This document shows, piece by piece, positions 5,922 to 15,033 of a stretch of DNA of 25,153 nucleotides. The DNA is from Candidatus Aminicenans sakinawicola JGI OTU-1 (GTDB lineage: Bacteria; Acidobacteriota; Aminicenantia; Aminicenantales; Aminicenantaceae). The position numbers and the translations under genes were made by a program. The first letter of the stretch is position 1; each line of letters opens with the position of its first letter. The notes under the pieces are model-generated. The model searched no databases. It was not told the DNA's origin and worked only from the letters and a program-made list of their open reading frames with translations. The DNA lies in NCBI GenBank assembly GCA_000493965.1, contig AWNV01000047.1, positions 1 through 25,153 of the forward strand. The letters are read 5' to 3'.

Positions 5922-7718
5922 ATGTTAAGCATCAGAAACTTTAGCATTATCGCTCATATCGACCATGGAAAATCTACCCTTGCAGACAGGTTTATCCAAG
6001 CTTCAGGCATGGTTTCACAAAGAGAATTCAGGGACCAAATACTTGATACAATGGACATTGAGAGAGAAAGAGGGATTACCATTAAAAGCCATACTATAAC
6101 ACTACCTTATACAGATAAAAACGGTGAAGATTATTCACTTAACCTGATTGACACCCCTGGCCATGTAGATTTTTCATACGAAGTATCCCGTGCCCTCGCA
6201 TCATGTGAAGGCGTGATTCTTATTGTTGATGCATCACAAGGAGTAGAAGCACAAACAGTTGCAAATCTTTACATGGCCATGGAACATGACCTTACAATAA
6301 TTCCTGTAATAAATAAGATAGACCTTATATCTGCAGATATTGACAGGACTAAAGAACAAATTGAAAATGAACTGGGCCTTGATTCTAATATGGCAATCCT
6401 ATGTTCTGCTAAAAAAGGAACAGGGATAAACGATGTTTTTGAAGCTATAGTTAAATATATCCCCCCGCCAAAAGGCAGCCCTGACAAACAGCTTAAAGCC
6501 CTTATTTTTGATGCTCATTATGATTCTTTTCGTGGAACGATAATTCACTGCCGCATCTTTGACGGGTCTGTTAAAGCAGGTGATATTATCCGTCTATTAT
6601 CAAATGGTTCTACTCATAAAGTTGAAGAAGTCGGACTCTTTCATTTAGAAACAAAACCCAGAGACATTCTTTCTGCAGGTGAAGTCGGATACATTATTGC
6701 AGGGATAAAAAAACTGGGGGATACCAGGATCGGGGATACAATTACTTTAGATTCAAATCCAACTATTGAACCCTTATCCGGATTTAAAGAAGCAAAGCCT
6801 GTAGTCTTTTCTTCTATTTATCCTATATCTTCAGATGAATACCAATTTCTTCGAGAGGCTCTGGATAAGTATGAACTTAATGACGCAGCCTTTTCCTATC
6901 AAAAAGATTCCTCTGCAGCACTTGGACAAGGATTCAGATGCGGTTTCTTAGGACTTCTTCATCTTGAAATATTTCAACAACGATTAGAACGGGAATATGA
7001 CTTATCTATTATAATGACAGTACCGAGTGTTCGATACAGACTTACACTCAAAAATGATGAGATCATTATAATAGATAACCCACAATATTATCCGGATCCA
7101 TCTTTAATCAAAAGCACATCAGAACCTTATATTAAAGCGTCTCTTCTTTTCCCTGATAAATATATGGGTGTTGTGATGAAATTATGTTTATCACGCAGAG
7201 GAAGCAATCCTCGCACAAGCTATCCAACACCAGGACGTATCGAGCTTATTATTGATATGCCCCTCGCAGAAGTTATCTATGACTTCTACGATACGCTCAA
7301 GACAATTACACAGGGATATGGGTCATTTGACTATGAATTAATTGATTATAGAGAAAGTGACCTTGTACGGCTTGATATTCTGGTCAATGGTGAAAATGTT
7401 GATGCTTTATCCCTCATTGTACATCGTGACAAATCCAGAGAATGGGGAGTAAAAATATGCAGCCGGCTCAAAGATGAAATTCCAAGACATCAATTTAAAA
7501 TCGCTATTCAAGGTGCGATTGGAGGTAAGATAATCTCGAGATCCACAGTTTCTCCATATAGGAAAGACGTAACTGCCAAACTTTACGGTGGAGATGTAAC
7601 ACGTAAACAAAAACTTCTGAAGAAACAGAAAAAAGGAAAAAAAAGGATGAAAATGGTTGGTTCAGTCATGATTCCTCAGAGTGCTTTTATTTCCGTCCTA
7701 AAAACAGAAAACAAGTAA
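5922..7718 (+). CDS. lepA: Elongation factor 4 (LepA), ribosomal back-translocase-type GTPase
   Basis: 598 residues, full length. GTPase motifs: G1 AHIDHGKST (11-19), the switch I RERGITIKS (48-56), DTPGH (77-81), NKID (131-134) and CSAK (161-164). Domains II and III follow, then the EF-G-like domain V, and the LepA-specific C-terminal domain at about 480-598 ending GGDVTRKQKLLKKQKKGKKR, which reaches toward the tRNA site of the ribosome. EF4 remodels stalled or misplaced ribosomes. The Shine-Dalgarno is weak (AGAGAA about 8 bases before ATG). It stands alone, without the lepB gene that often follows it; the next gene is a tRNA on the other strand. Confidence 0.97.
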   Translation: MLSIRNFSIIAHIDHGKSTLADRFIQASGMVSQREFRDQILDTMDIERERGITIKSHTITLPYTDKNGEDYSLNLIDTPGHVDFSYEVSRALASCEGVILIVDASQGVEAQTVANLYMAMEHDLTIIPVINKIDLISADIDRTKEQIENELGLDSNMAILCSAKKGTGINDVFEAIVKYIPPPKGSPDKQLKALIFDAHYDSFRGTIIHCRIFDGSVKAGDIIRLLSNGSTHKVEEVGLFHLETKPRDILSAGEVGYIIAGIKKLGDTRIGDTITLDSNPTIEPLSGFKEAKPVVFSSIYPISSDEYQFLREALDKYELNDAAFSYQKDSSAALGQGFRCGFLGLLHLEIFQQRLEREYDLSIIMTVPSVRYRLTLKNDEIIIIDNPQYYPDPSLIKSTSEPYIKASLLFPDKYMGVVMKLCLSRRGSNPRTSYPTPGRIELIIDMPLAEVIYDFYDTLKTITQGYGSFDYELIDYRESDLVRLDILVNGENVDALSLIVHRDKSREWGVKICSRLKDEIPRHQFKIAIQGAIGGKIISRSTVSPYRKDVTAKLYGGDVTRKQKLLKKQKKGKKRMKMVGSVMIPQSAFISVLKTENK

Positions 7719-7779
7719 AAAAACAGCAGCATAATAGGAATTTTTTTTCTTTTTTTGCTGAAACGCAGCAATAATAAAC

Positions 7780-7855
7780 TGGTACGCCCGACAGGATTCG
7801 AACCTGCGACCTTCTGATTCGTAGTCAGACGCTCTATCCACTGAGCTACGGGCGC
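7780..7855 (-). tRNA. tRNA-Arg (anticodon ACG), CCA encoded
   Basis: 76 bases on the minus strand. The acceptor arms are GCGCCCG and CGGGCGT (first pair G-U), followed by discriminator A and a genome-encoded CCA. The anticodon arm is TCTGA-CT-ACG-AA-TCAGA and the T arm contains GGTTCGAATCC. With A34 converted to inosine it would read CGU, CGC and CGA. The D arm is GCTCAGTGGATAGAGC. Confidence 0.96.
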
Positions 7856-7958
7856 ACATACGGCCAAGGCATTCAAGCCAGTTCAGTCAATTCTATCAAA
7901 AAATCAGGCTTCCCAGCTCATGTTAACTATAGCGTATCAGTCCGTATTTTTCAATTTT

Positions 7959-9260
7959 TTACTGCTTACTACGCTTAATTTTCCTTTTTATGCGCTCAAG
8001 TCTGTGAGAGAAATCTTTCTTATAATGAGGAGAACAATTAAGAGAAAGAACGAATCCTTCTTCTGCAATCTTTCTTGCTTCTTCGTACGCTCTTTCTCTA
8101 TGTTCAAAATACATTGCAAGTTCTCTAAACGAAAAAAGCTGCGTAGAAGACACATCATCTAAGGAAGCCACTTCTTTCCATAGTGAAACAGCCTTTTCCC
8201 ATTCCTGATTTCTCTTGAAATTGTAAGAAAGCCTCTTCTTGGTCTGGATCGAGACCTCTACTGTTAATTTACCGTCCAGTGCACGCTCGAAAAAATAGAC
8301 AGACTTCTCTATTTCCCCGGCCTTTTCAAGAATCTTTCCTGCCCCGTACAAATCCATTGCGTCGCTTTCCTTTTCTTCAGAAAAGACAAGAGCCCCTGCA
8401 ATAACGACTCCCAAAAGAGAAAGGATGTCCTCTTCATTGTGGTAAAGGATAGGCTCAATCAATTCAAAATTTCCTGTATCCAGATATTGAAAATATCTCC
8501 AGGGGACTTCAGATGATGGGATATCTTCTAGACGGCCCGTTTTGAGGACTTCATGCGCCAGATTATACAGACGGCAGCTTTCATACTTATGTTTCCAGAG
8601 ACTCCTTGCTGGAAATAGAAAATCAAGATGAGGAAGCCCGCTGATAATTAAAGGCTGCCTGTAAAGGATAAACCTTGTCTCCAGTAGAGGAATATCAAAC
8701 GCTTTGCCATTATAAGTGACCACAGATTGAAAATTTCTATCAGTAAAAAACTTGCCCAGCTCATGAATCATTTTTTCTTCCTCAGCTAAATCACCAAGGA
8801 AATACTGTACAACCCAGAATCTGTCATCACTGTAATAACCCATTCCAACATTGAAAGGTACAACACCGGCCCCTCCAGAGAGGCCTGTAGTCTCTAAGTC
8901 TATGAAGAGAGATGTGGAAAGATCAAGATTTTTGAAAGCCGGGTCTTTACTTAAACAGGCGAGAGTATCGCCTCCAATATCCAGGCCTCGAGCAAGAGTG
9001 ATTTTTCCGTATTTATGATTCAGGTCATATTGGTTTTCTTTAAACAGTAGCGGTTCGCGCTCAACAAGTTCAGGCCGTTGAATTTTAGGCTTTTTAGGTT
9101 TTTCCCTGTCTGTCAGATTGATTAATTGCTGGAGTTTTTCTTTGGTTGTAAGTTTTTCTTTTTTTCCTATCTGTTCCCATGCGTCTCTTATCCGCTGAGA
9201 TTTCAAACGGGCTTCTCTTTCTTTTTTGAGCTGTTTTAATTTCTCTTTGATGTCGGTCAT
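7959..9260 (-). CDS. YprB-type RNase H-like exonuclease with C-terminal TPR-like region
   Basis: 433 residues. A charged, Lys/Glu-rich N-terminal helix (1-60) precedes an RNase H-like exonuclease core (about 115-290). The acidic residues expected for a DnaQ/RNase_H_2 (PF13482) nuclease are visible: FIDLETTGL (D121, E123), YNGKAFDIPLLE (D189), LDFLFPAR (D213) and HNEEDILSL (D278). The sequence after 290 is helical (DAMDLYGAGKILEKAG, KSVYFFERALDG) and looks like two or three TPR units. In Bacillus the homologue is YprB, commonly beside the helicase gene yprA; that partner is not here. The natural substrate is not established. No good Shine-Dalgarno is seen before the ATG at 9260. Confidence 0.85.
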   Translation of the reverse strand: MTDIKEKLKQLKKEREARLKSQRIRDAWEQIGKKEKLTTKEKLQQLINLTDREKPKKPKIQRPELVEREPLLFKENQYDLNHKYGKITLARGLDIGGDTLACLSKDPAFKNLDLSTSLFIDLETTGLSGGAGVVPFNVGMGYYSDDRFWVVQYFLGDLAEEEKMIHELGKFFTDRNFQSVVTYNGKAFDIPLLETRFILYRQPLIISGLPHLDFLFPARSLWKHKYESCRLYNLAHEVLKTGRLEDIPSSEVPWRYFQYLDTGNFELIEPILYHNEEDILSLLGVVIAGALVFSEEKESDAMDLYGAGKILEKAGEIEKSVYFFERALDGKLTVEVSIQTKKRLSYNFKRNQEWEKAVSLWKEVASLDDVSSTQLFSFRELAMYFEHRERAYEEARKIAEEGFVLSLNCSPHYKKDFSHRLERIKRKIKRSKQ

Positions 9261-9358
9261 TTGTTATCACTCATGATTGAAATAAGGGTCAGTTCAGATA
9301 AGGCAGAATATGAACAGTAAATAAAGCATCCTGCAAATATCCTGGTATCGCTGTATCC

Positions 9359-9778
9359 TTACTTTCCCATAAACTGGAGGATAATTTTCCTTGAACGTTC
9401 ACGGTTGTCAAAATCGACAAATACGATCTGCTGCCATGTGCCAAGTGCCAGTTTTCCATCGTAAAAAGGAACCGTCAGAGAAGGCCCGAGCAGCGAAGCC
9501 CGCACATGTGAAAATCCGTTACCATCTCCCCATCTCGCATCATGATGATAAGTTACTGTGCTCGGTATAAGTTTTTCCATTAGTTCTGAGAAATCCTTAA
9601 CAAGTCCCTCTTCATATTCTATTGTTGTTATGCCTGCAGTGGAACCTGTAACAAATAGAGTTACAGTTCCATTTTCCAATCCGCTTTCTGTCAGCTTTCT
9701 TGAAACATGGCTGGTTAGGTCCAACATATCGTTAAACCCCTTTGTTGAAAAACTCAGTGAATCTTTGATTACTTTCAT
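9359..9778 (-). CDS. YjbQ/UPF0047 family protein
   Basis: About 139 residues from the ATG at 9778, which is preferred over an upstream in-frame ATG at 9853 because the extra 25 residues (NFNCKLFTLYYIAC) are not part of the family and would overlap the promoter region of the sigma gene. The family signatures are GSTAGITTIEYEEGLVKDF, the metal-type residues in HHDARWGDGNGFSHVRAS, and DGKLALGTWQQIVFVDFD. Crystal structures of the family show a trimer with a His-lined site; weak thiamin phosphate synthase activity has been reported for E. coli YjbQ, but the real role is uncertain. The Thi4 gene at 24231 makes the thiamin link worth noting. No clear Shine-Dalgarno. Confidence 0.9.
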   Translation of the reverse strand: MKVIKDSLSFSTKGFNDMLDLTSHVSRKLTESGLENGTVTLFVTGSTAGITTIEYEEGLVKDFSELMEKLIPSTVTYHHDARWGDGNGFSHVRASLLGPSLTVPFYDGKLALGTWQQIVFVDFDNRERSRKIILQFMGK

Positions 9779-9894
9779 AACACAATCAATATTACAGGCT
9801 ATATAATAAAGAGTAAAGAGCTTACAATTAAAATTTACGTATAATATGGTCAACTAAAGTCTATAATTTCCCGTTTTAATATATAAAGAAAAAA

Positions 9895-10473
9895 ATGGAT
9901 GAGAGGTCAATAATTCAATCGGCACAGGCAGGAAATGATGAAGCCTTCAGGCAATTGTTTGAAGAAAACAAAAATGGGATCTTTTCCCTGGCTTTCCGGT
10001 ATACAAAGAATGCTGAAGATGCAGAAGACATTGTCCAAGAAACATTTATCAAGGCATACAATTCCTTACAAAAATTTCACACTCAGGATCAAACAAGATT
10101 TTCCTCCTGGCTATACCGCATCAGTATTAACTCCAGTATCGATCACCTGAGAAAACACAAAAAAATGAAAGAAAAACACTCTATAAGCCAAGATGTCCAA
10201 AATATAGCTTCAAACAATGAAAATCTCAATCCTGTATATATAAACAGATTAATAGAAGTCCGTGAAAAAATAGATCTGATTCTAAACCAATTATCCTTTA
10301 AGCAGAGAATGATTTTCACCCTGAGACATTATCAACACTTCAGCACTCAGGAAATCGCTGAATACATGAATTGTTCACAGGGGAGTGTGAAAAAACAGCT
10401 TTTTCGAGCAGTATCAGCTATTAAAAAGGATTTTAAAAGCTTTTTTTCGGAGAAAAACTATGAAATGCAGTAA
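9895..10473 (+). CDS. ECF-type RNA polymerase sigma factor
   Basis: 192 residues. Region 2 spans about 10-80, with FSLAFRYTKNAEDAEDIVQ, ETFIKAYNSL and FSSWLYRISINSSIDHLRK. Region 4 spans about 120-185, with LNQLSFKQRMIFTLRHYQ, FSTQEIAEYMNCSQGSVKK as the helix-turn-helix, and QLFRAVSAI. There is no region 1 or 3, as expected for the ECF group. It overlaps the next gene by 14 bases and so is translationally coupled to a zinc-finger anti-sigma factor. It probably directs its own operon, including the two HEAT-repeat genes. A candidate -10 TATAAT lies at 9862-9867, without a convincing -35. The Shine-Dalgarno is weak. Confidence 0.93.
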   Translation: MDERSIIQSAQAGNDEAFRQLFEENKNGIFSLAFRYTKNAEDAEDIVQETFIKAYNSLQKFHTQDQTRFSSWLYRISINSSIDHLRKHKKMKEKHSISQDVQNIASNNENLNPVYINRLIEVREKIDLILNQLSFKQRMIFTLRHYQHFSTQEIAEYMNCSQGSVKKQLFRAVSAIKKDFKSFFSEKNYEMQ

Positions 10474-11167
10474 ATTTAATGAGCAAATCATTTTATATCT
10501 CTATGGAGAATTAAGCGAAAAAGAAAACTCCGAATTAGAAAGTCACCTCAGGAAATGTTCCAAATGTTCCAAAGATCTAGAATACACAAAAAAAATCTTC
10601 CGTCTGTTGAAAGATGCCGAAATAGAAGAAACCCCGGAAGCAAACTGGGAAAAATGCTGGAAAGGGATCAATGTATGTATATCTAAAATACCTACCAGGT
10701 CGAAAAATTACTTTTTCTTTCCAAGGTGGGCACTCGTATCCGCTACGGTCATTCTCGTTCTCTTCCTCGGAATTTTCATCGGAAGATTTTGGATCTCTTC
10801 AGGACATGAATCTTTCCACCAGGAAACCGCATCCAGGGAATTTATCCAGCAAACACTAAAAGAACACTTCGAGGAACTCAAACCGATCCTTGTTGAATAT
10901 TCAAACGACTCTCTCCAGGAAAAAAGCAGTACCAGCATCATGATGGATAAAAAAACAGCTCAAAATCTCATCATCCAGAATATTCTCTTGAAGAGGATAA
11001 TCTCCGAGACTGACCCTACCGCCGCACAGCTTCTGGAAGATGTAGATATGGTATTAAGAGAAATTGCAAACCAAAAGAGTGAAGACAAAGAAAGACCTGC
11101 TCTGATTAAAGAAGCTATCGATAAGAGAGATATCCTTTTTAAAATGGAAATCTTACGAAAAATATAA
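10460..11167 (+). CDS. Membrane-anchored zinc-finger anti-sigma factor
   Basis: 235 residues. The N-terminal cytoplasmic part has the zinc-binding anti-sigma pattern HxxxCxxC (H29, C33, C36, in ESHLRKCSKCSKDL), with C3 as a likely fourth ligand. A single membrane helix (about 90-112, ALVSATVILVLFLGIFIGRF) leads to a periplasmic domain of about 120 residues rich in charged helices (QTLKEHFEELKPILVEY, then AQNLIIQNILLKRIISE), which I do not recognise. The protein should hold the ECF factor at the membrane until a periplasmic signal releases it. The start overlaps the sigma gene's end, and it is followed 14 bases later by the first HEAT-repeat gene. Confidence 0.9.
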   Translation: MKCSKFNEQIILYLYGELSEKENSELESHLRKCSKCSKDLEYTKKIFRLLKDAEIEETPEANWEKCWKGINVCISKIPTRSKNYFFFPRWALVSATVILVLFLGIFIGRFWISSGHESFHQETASREFIQQTLKEHFEELKPILVEYSNDSLQEKSSTSIMMDKKTAQNLIIQNILLKRIISETDPTAAQLLEDVDMVLREIANQKSEDKERPALIKEAIDKRDILFKMEILRKI

Positions 11168-11181
11168 GGAGGTTTACTACA

Positions 11182-12381
11182 ATGAAAACCATTAAAAGTA
11201 TTTTATTAATCTTAGTATTTACATTAATCTTCGGAGGATTTCTTATCTCCCAGGAAAAGGCAAAAGACCAGGAACTTTTTGAAAAAGCAAAAAAATCCAT
11301 CTACCAAAAAGAGTGGATGAAAGCTGTCAAAGAATTGGATAAAATCACTGAAGAATTCAAAAAAAGCAAATATCTGGCCGAATCTCTTTACTGGTTAGGT
11401 TACAGCTTGGACAGATACAGCAGCACTCTTACAAACATGGAAAAGCAGCTCGAAATTAAAGAAGATGCCCTTATGCATCTTGATTCTATGATCAAAGGCT
11501 ATTCAACAAGCTCATGGGCAGATGATGCCAAGGTTCTCAGAGTACAAATCGCTGAAGAGCTTGTCAAGAACGGCCTTCCAGAATTTCGAAAATACATAAA
11601 CGGAAGTCTTAAACCACTAGAAGGCCTTAAGGGATTAGAAGGCGTTAAAGGATTAGAAAGTCTTGAGGAATTAGGATTGGAGGATTTACACCCAGAAGAA
11701 AACATCGATCCAGAATTAGAACTTAAATTGGTGGCGTTGAATGCCCTGCTTAACGTGGATGAAGAAAAGGCTTTCCCCATGCTAGAAAAAATTGTCACGA
11801 AGAGTGAAAACGCCAAGCTCAGAGAGCGAACTGTTTTTATCCTTAGCCAATCCAAAGATTCAAGAGTCATCCCTTTGATGGCCAAGTTGGCTGCAAAGGA
11901 TCCAGATCAAAGGGTTAAAAAAAATGCGATCTTCTGGCTTGGGCAGAGAAAGGACAAAGAAAGTCTCGATATACTTTTAAAAATTTATGACACTGAAACT
12001 GATTCTCACATCAAAAAGAATCTCATTTTTAGTTTTTCCCAAAACAAAAGTAAAAAAGCACGAGACAAACTCATTGACATCGCAAAAAATGAAAAGGATA
12101 TGGGAGCAAGACAAAACGCCATCTTCATCATAGGGCAAGAAAAAAACGAAGAGGTCTTAGATATACTATCAGATATGTATTCTAAAACAGACAATGTCAA
12201 CCTCAAGAAAAGATTGATTTATTCTATCTCACAAAACAAGAGTGACAAAACTATTAAAAGGCTAATCGAACTGGCAAAAAAAGAAAAAGACTACAAACTT
12301 AAAAAACAGATTGTCTTCTGGTTAGGCCAATCGAAAAATAAAGAAGCTCTCGAGTTTCTAAAAGAACTTATTGAAAAGTAG
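11182..12381 (+). CDS. Exported protein with TPR-like N-terminus and six HEAT repeats
   Basis: 399 residues. An N-terminal hydrophobic segment (about 5-22) is a signal peptide or anchor. Next is a TPR/BamD-like helical part (about 30-135: LFEKAKKSIYQKEWMKAVKE, YLAESLYWLGYSLDRY), then a Leu/Gly/Glu-rich linker with a short internal repeat (GLKGLEGVKGLESLEEL, about 147-163). The HEAT repeats fill about 180-399, each some 31-36 residues. They alternate in type: one kind carries NAIFWLGQ, the other IFSFSQNK or IYSISQNK. AAGGAGG before the ATG is the strongest Shine-Dalgarno of the cluster. HEAT arrays bind proteins; being downstream of the sigma pair, this one is a candidate regulon product or envelope sensor. 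Partner unknown. Confidence 0.85.
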   Translation: MKTIKSILLILVFTLIFGGFLISQEKAKDQELFEKAKKSIYQKEWMKAVKELDKITEEFKKSKYLAESLYWLGYSLDRYSSTLTNMEKQLEIKEDALMHLDSMIKGYSTSSWADDAKVLRVQIAEELVKNGLPEFRKYINGSLKPLEGLKGLEGVKGLESLEELGLEDLHPEENIDPELELKLVALNALLNVDEEKAFPMLEKIVTKSENAKLRERTVFILSQSKDSRVIPLMAKLAAKDPDQRVKKNAIFWLGQRKDKESLDILLKIYDTETDSHIKKNLIFSFSQNKSKKARDKLIDIAKNEKDMGARQNAIFIIGQEKNEEVLDILSDMYSKTDNVNLKKRLIYSISQNKSDKTIKRLIELAKKEKDYKLKKQIVFWLGQSKNKEALEFLKELIEK

Positions 12382-12418
12382 TTTTTACTAAACCATAAAG
12401 AAAAAAAGGGGAAATCAA

Positions 12419-13540
12419 ATGGAAAAAGCGATAAAAATTTTAGTCATAATGCCTCTGGCCGCACTTTTAGTTTGGAGCGGATCGCATCTATTTGGTTATG
12501 AATCAATCCCATTTTTAAAAGGAAAGGTACATTTTCTGAACAAAGAAAATATTTCATTAATACAAAAATTTGACCGAGCCCGCAAAGAATTCCAAAAATC
12601 AAAGCAAGGCGACATATATTTTACAGGCTATACATTTCAAAGCAGGGATAATATCCGTATGGGAGGGAACGGCGAGCCAGCGGAACCTTTTATTGTGTCA
12701 ACAAAAAACAGCAGAATAAAACTCCAGTCGCAATTTAAATGGAGTGAGAAGAGCAGCAAATCTTTAAGTATCCACAATGGTGCTGAACCAGCAGGAATCA
12801 TTTTTCTCCATAAGATTTTAAAAAATGATGTGGATATTGTTGACGCTCATCTTATCGACTTAGAAAGAAATTATGAATTCCAGGAAGAACCCATTTACTG
12901 GCTTGGCGATGCAAATACAGAGGAAAGCTTCGGATTTCTCGAAGATTCTTTCGAATCCGTAAATGATGACCTGCAGAAAACCCTTGTTTTTTTCATTAGT
13001 TTACATGACAGCACAAAAACCTATGATTTCATGCGAAGGGTGGCTCTAGGTAACTATGCAAAAAAAATCAGAGAAAGTGCCATTTTCTGGCTTGGAAATT
13101 ACAAGGATCAGAAAAGTCTGGATTATCTCAAAGAGATTTATAAAAAAGAAAAAGATACAAAACTGAAAAAACAGGTTATTTTTGCACTCAGTCTCAGCGA
13201 CCGGAAAGAAGCTGTGGCAGAAATGATCAAAATTGCAAAGACAAGCGGCTATTCACAAGTCAGAAAAAACGCAATCTTCTGGCTGGGACAAAAAGCTTCC
13301 AAAGAAAGCATCGAGACACTCGGAGACATTGTGAAAGAATCTTCAGAAAACATAGAAGTGAAAAAATCAGCTGTGTTTGCCATAAGCCAGCTTCCAAGAG
13401 AAAAAGCTGTCCCTATGCTTATCGATATTGCCAGAACTAATAAAAGTGCAAAGGTCCGTAAAAACGCAATCTTCTGGCTGGGAGAAACAGGAGACGAAGA
13501 GGCGCTGAAATTTTTTGAGGAAATACTGCTGAAAAAGTAG
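12419..13540 (+). CDS. Exported HEAT-repeat protein, paralogue of the preceding gene
   Basis: 373 residues with an N-terminal hydrophobic segment (about 5-24). Residues 30-130 form a unique domain, with Ser/Gly/Asn-rich text (YFTGYTFQSRDNIRMGG). From about 145 to the end there are seven HEAT repeats with the same two-step alternation as the upstream gene: AIFWLG repeats interleaved with VIFALSLS or AVFAISQL repeats. VRKNAIFWLG occurs twice, nearly identical, and is shared with the neighbour, pointing to duplication from a common array. The gene follows 37 bases after its paralogue, with AAAAAGGGG before the start, and closes the sigma/anti-sigma/HEAT unit. Function unknown. Confidence 0.83.
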   Translation: MEKAIKILVIMPLAALLVWSGSHLFGYESIPFLKGKVHFLNKENISLIQKFDRARKEFQKSKQGDIYFTGYTFQSRDNIRMGGNGEPAEPFIVSTKNSRIKLQSQFKWSEKSSKSLSIHNGAEPAGIIFLHKILKNDVDIVDAHLIDLERNYEFQEEPIYWLGDANTEESFGFLEDSFESVNDDLQKTLVFFISLHDSTKTYDFMRRVALGNYAKKIRESAIFWLGNYKDQKSLDYLKEIYKKEKDTKLKKQVIFALSLSDRKEAVAEMIKIAKTSGYSQVRKNAIFWLGQKASKESIETLGDIVKESSENIEVKKSAVFAISQLPREKAVPMLIDIARTNKSAKVRKNAIFWLGETGDEEALKFFEEILLKK

Positions 13541-13561
13541 AGAAGTTTTAAGCCCCCTGGA

Positions 13562-14806
13562 TTATTCTACAATAATACGGTGGTAATTCTTTTTACCGGC
13601 ACGAAGTAAGATCCCACTCGGGGTTAAATCATCTTCATTCAAAACCTGTTCGATATTCTCAACTCTCTCGTTATTAATGTACATGCCGCCCTGTTTGATG
13701 AGTCTCTTTGCTTCACCTCTGGAAGCTGTCAATCTGACTTCCATAAAAATTTCTACCAGGCTGATGCCAGATGCCAGGCGGTCATGGGAAATAACAGAAG
13801 AAGGCATAGCACTTAGAGTCTGATCCAGATCTCCGGGTTCCTTTCCAAAAGCAGCCGAAGCAGCAGCCTGTGCTTCCCGGGCTGCATTTTCGCCGTGCGT
13901 TATGCTGGTAGCCTCGAAAGCCAGTATTTGTTTTGCCTGGCGGATTTCGCTTCCTTTTAGGGCTCCTAAACGTCCTATCTCTTCCATCGGTAGAAATGTG
14001 AAAAGTTTAAGGAAAGGCACAACGTCTCTGTCATCACAGTTAATCCAGTACTGATAGAAGTCATAAGGATTGACAAGTTCTGGATCCAGCCAGAGGGCAC
14101 CGGAAGCTGTTTTCCCCATTTTGTCATTCGAGGCTGTAGTCAGCAAAGGAAAAGTCATAGCTTCCACTTTAGCTCCTTCAACACGGCGGATAAGATCCAC
14201 ACCCGCCAGAATATTGCCCCACTGGTCGTCGCCCCCCATCTGGAGAGTGCATCCGTATTTTCGGTATACGGTTAGATAGTCATATGCCTGGAGGAGCTGA
14301 TAGTTGAACTCGATGAAAGAAAGGCCGCGTTCCAATCGCTGTTTATAAGCTTCGGCAGCCAGCATGCGGTTGACACTGAAATGCTTCCCTATGTCACGAA
14401 GGAACCCGACATAATTTAAAGGCAGGAGCCAATCGGCATTATCCACTGCTAAGGAATTTTTTCCATCAAAATGCAGGTAGTTGTTAAGTTGAGCATGTAT
14501 AGCCCGGCCATTTGCACGAATGGCTTCTTCATCTAGCATCTGCCGCATCTCGCTCTTACCGCTGGGATCACCAACCATGGTTGTCCCTCCTCCAACGATA
14601 GCAATCGGTCTGTGACCTGCCCGCTGCAGATGCATCATCGCCATAATCGGCACTAGGCTTCCTGCATGGAGGCTTGTGGCAGTGCTGTCATAGCCGACAT
14701 AAAAAGTGACACGACTACCACCCAGCATTTTACGTACCGCAACCTCATCGGATGTCTGTGCGATAAAACCCCGCTCTTTCAAACTGTCATATACGTTATC
14801 GCTCAT
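13562..14806 (-). CDS. tyrS: Tyrosine--tRNA ligase
   Basis: 414 residues from ATG at 14806; an in-frame TTG directly before it is less likely. Class I synthetase motifs are visible: HAGS (47-50, the HIGH equivalent) after VGYDSTATSLHAGS, the GDPSGKSEMR loop (79-88), the tyrosine/tRNA site in YQLLQAYDYL and QMGGDDQWGNI (189-199), and KMGKT (229-233, the KMSKS equivalent). The S4 RNA-binding domain closes the protein (about 350-410, RLIKQGGMYINNERV). It charges tRNA-Tyr. An AGGGAA lies about 9 bases before the start. No T-box leader was seen in the 220 bases upstream. Confidence 0.97.
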   Translation of the reverse strand: MSDNVYDSLKERGFIAQTSDEVAVRKMLGGSRVTFYVGYDSTATSLHAGSLVPIMAMMHLQRAGHRPIAIVGGGTTMVGDPSGKSEMRQMLDEEAIRANGRAIHAQLNNYLHFDGKNSLAVDNADWLLPLNYVGFLRDIGKHFSVNRMLAAEAYKQRLERGLSFIEFNYQLLQAYDYLTVYRKYGCTLQMGGDDQWGNILAGVDLIRRVEGAKVEAMTFPLLTTASNDKMGKTASGALWLDPELVNPYDFYQYWINCDDRDVVPFLKLFTFLPMEEIGRLGALKGSEIRQAKQILAFEATSITHGENAAREAQAAASAAFGKEPGDLDQTLSAMPSSVISHDRLASGISLVEIFMEVRLTASRGEAKRLIKQGGMYINNERVENIEQVLNEDDLTPSGILLRAGKKNYHRIIVE

Positions 14807-14984
14807 CAAATATATTCCCTAACCGGCTGAAGACCACTCAAGTCTCGAAATCACGCTTGGATCTGCCTTATTAAAATACATATTCATGTTTTTTTCGTGA
14901 GTACTTACTTTTATCCTTTATTTTATTACACTTTATTCATTATTGTTTATACCATAATAAAAAAACAATTAAATAACAATATTC

Positions 14985-15013
14985 TTGAAATTTATTGAGC
15001 GATTGAATAATCT
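14985..15013 (+). promoter_or_regulatory. Candidate promoter for yggS
   Basis: TTGAAA (14985-14990) and TAATCT (15008-15013) are separated by 17 bases, 20 bases before the ATG at 15034. GAGGG at 15023-15027 is the Shine-Dalgarno. The -10 match is only moderate. Confidence 0.4.
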
Positions 15014-15033
15014 TTAAAGTATGAGGGACTGCA

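Noticed and set aside
7719..7779. Terminator for lepA or the tRNA
   Set aside because: There are T runs and a TTGCTG-AAACG-CAGCAA stem (7755-7771), but the T runs are on the wrong side of the stem for either direction, so I do not call it.
7676..7876. 66-residue minus-strand reading frame over the tRNA
   Set aside because: It is a translation through the tRNA-Arg gene (the APVAQWIERLTTNQKVAGSNP type of artefact) and not a protein.
14807..15033. T-box leader for tyrS
   Set aside because: No T-box core (TGGNACCGCG) and no antiterminator stem were found upstream of tyrS; the region is AT-rich and fits only a simple promoter for yggS.
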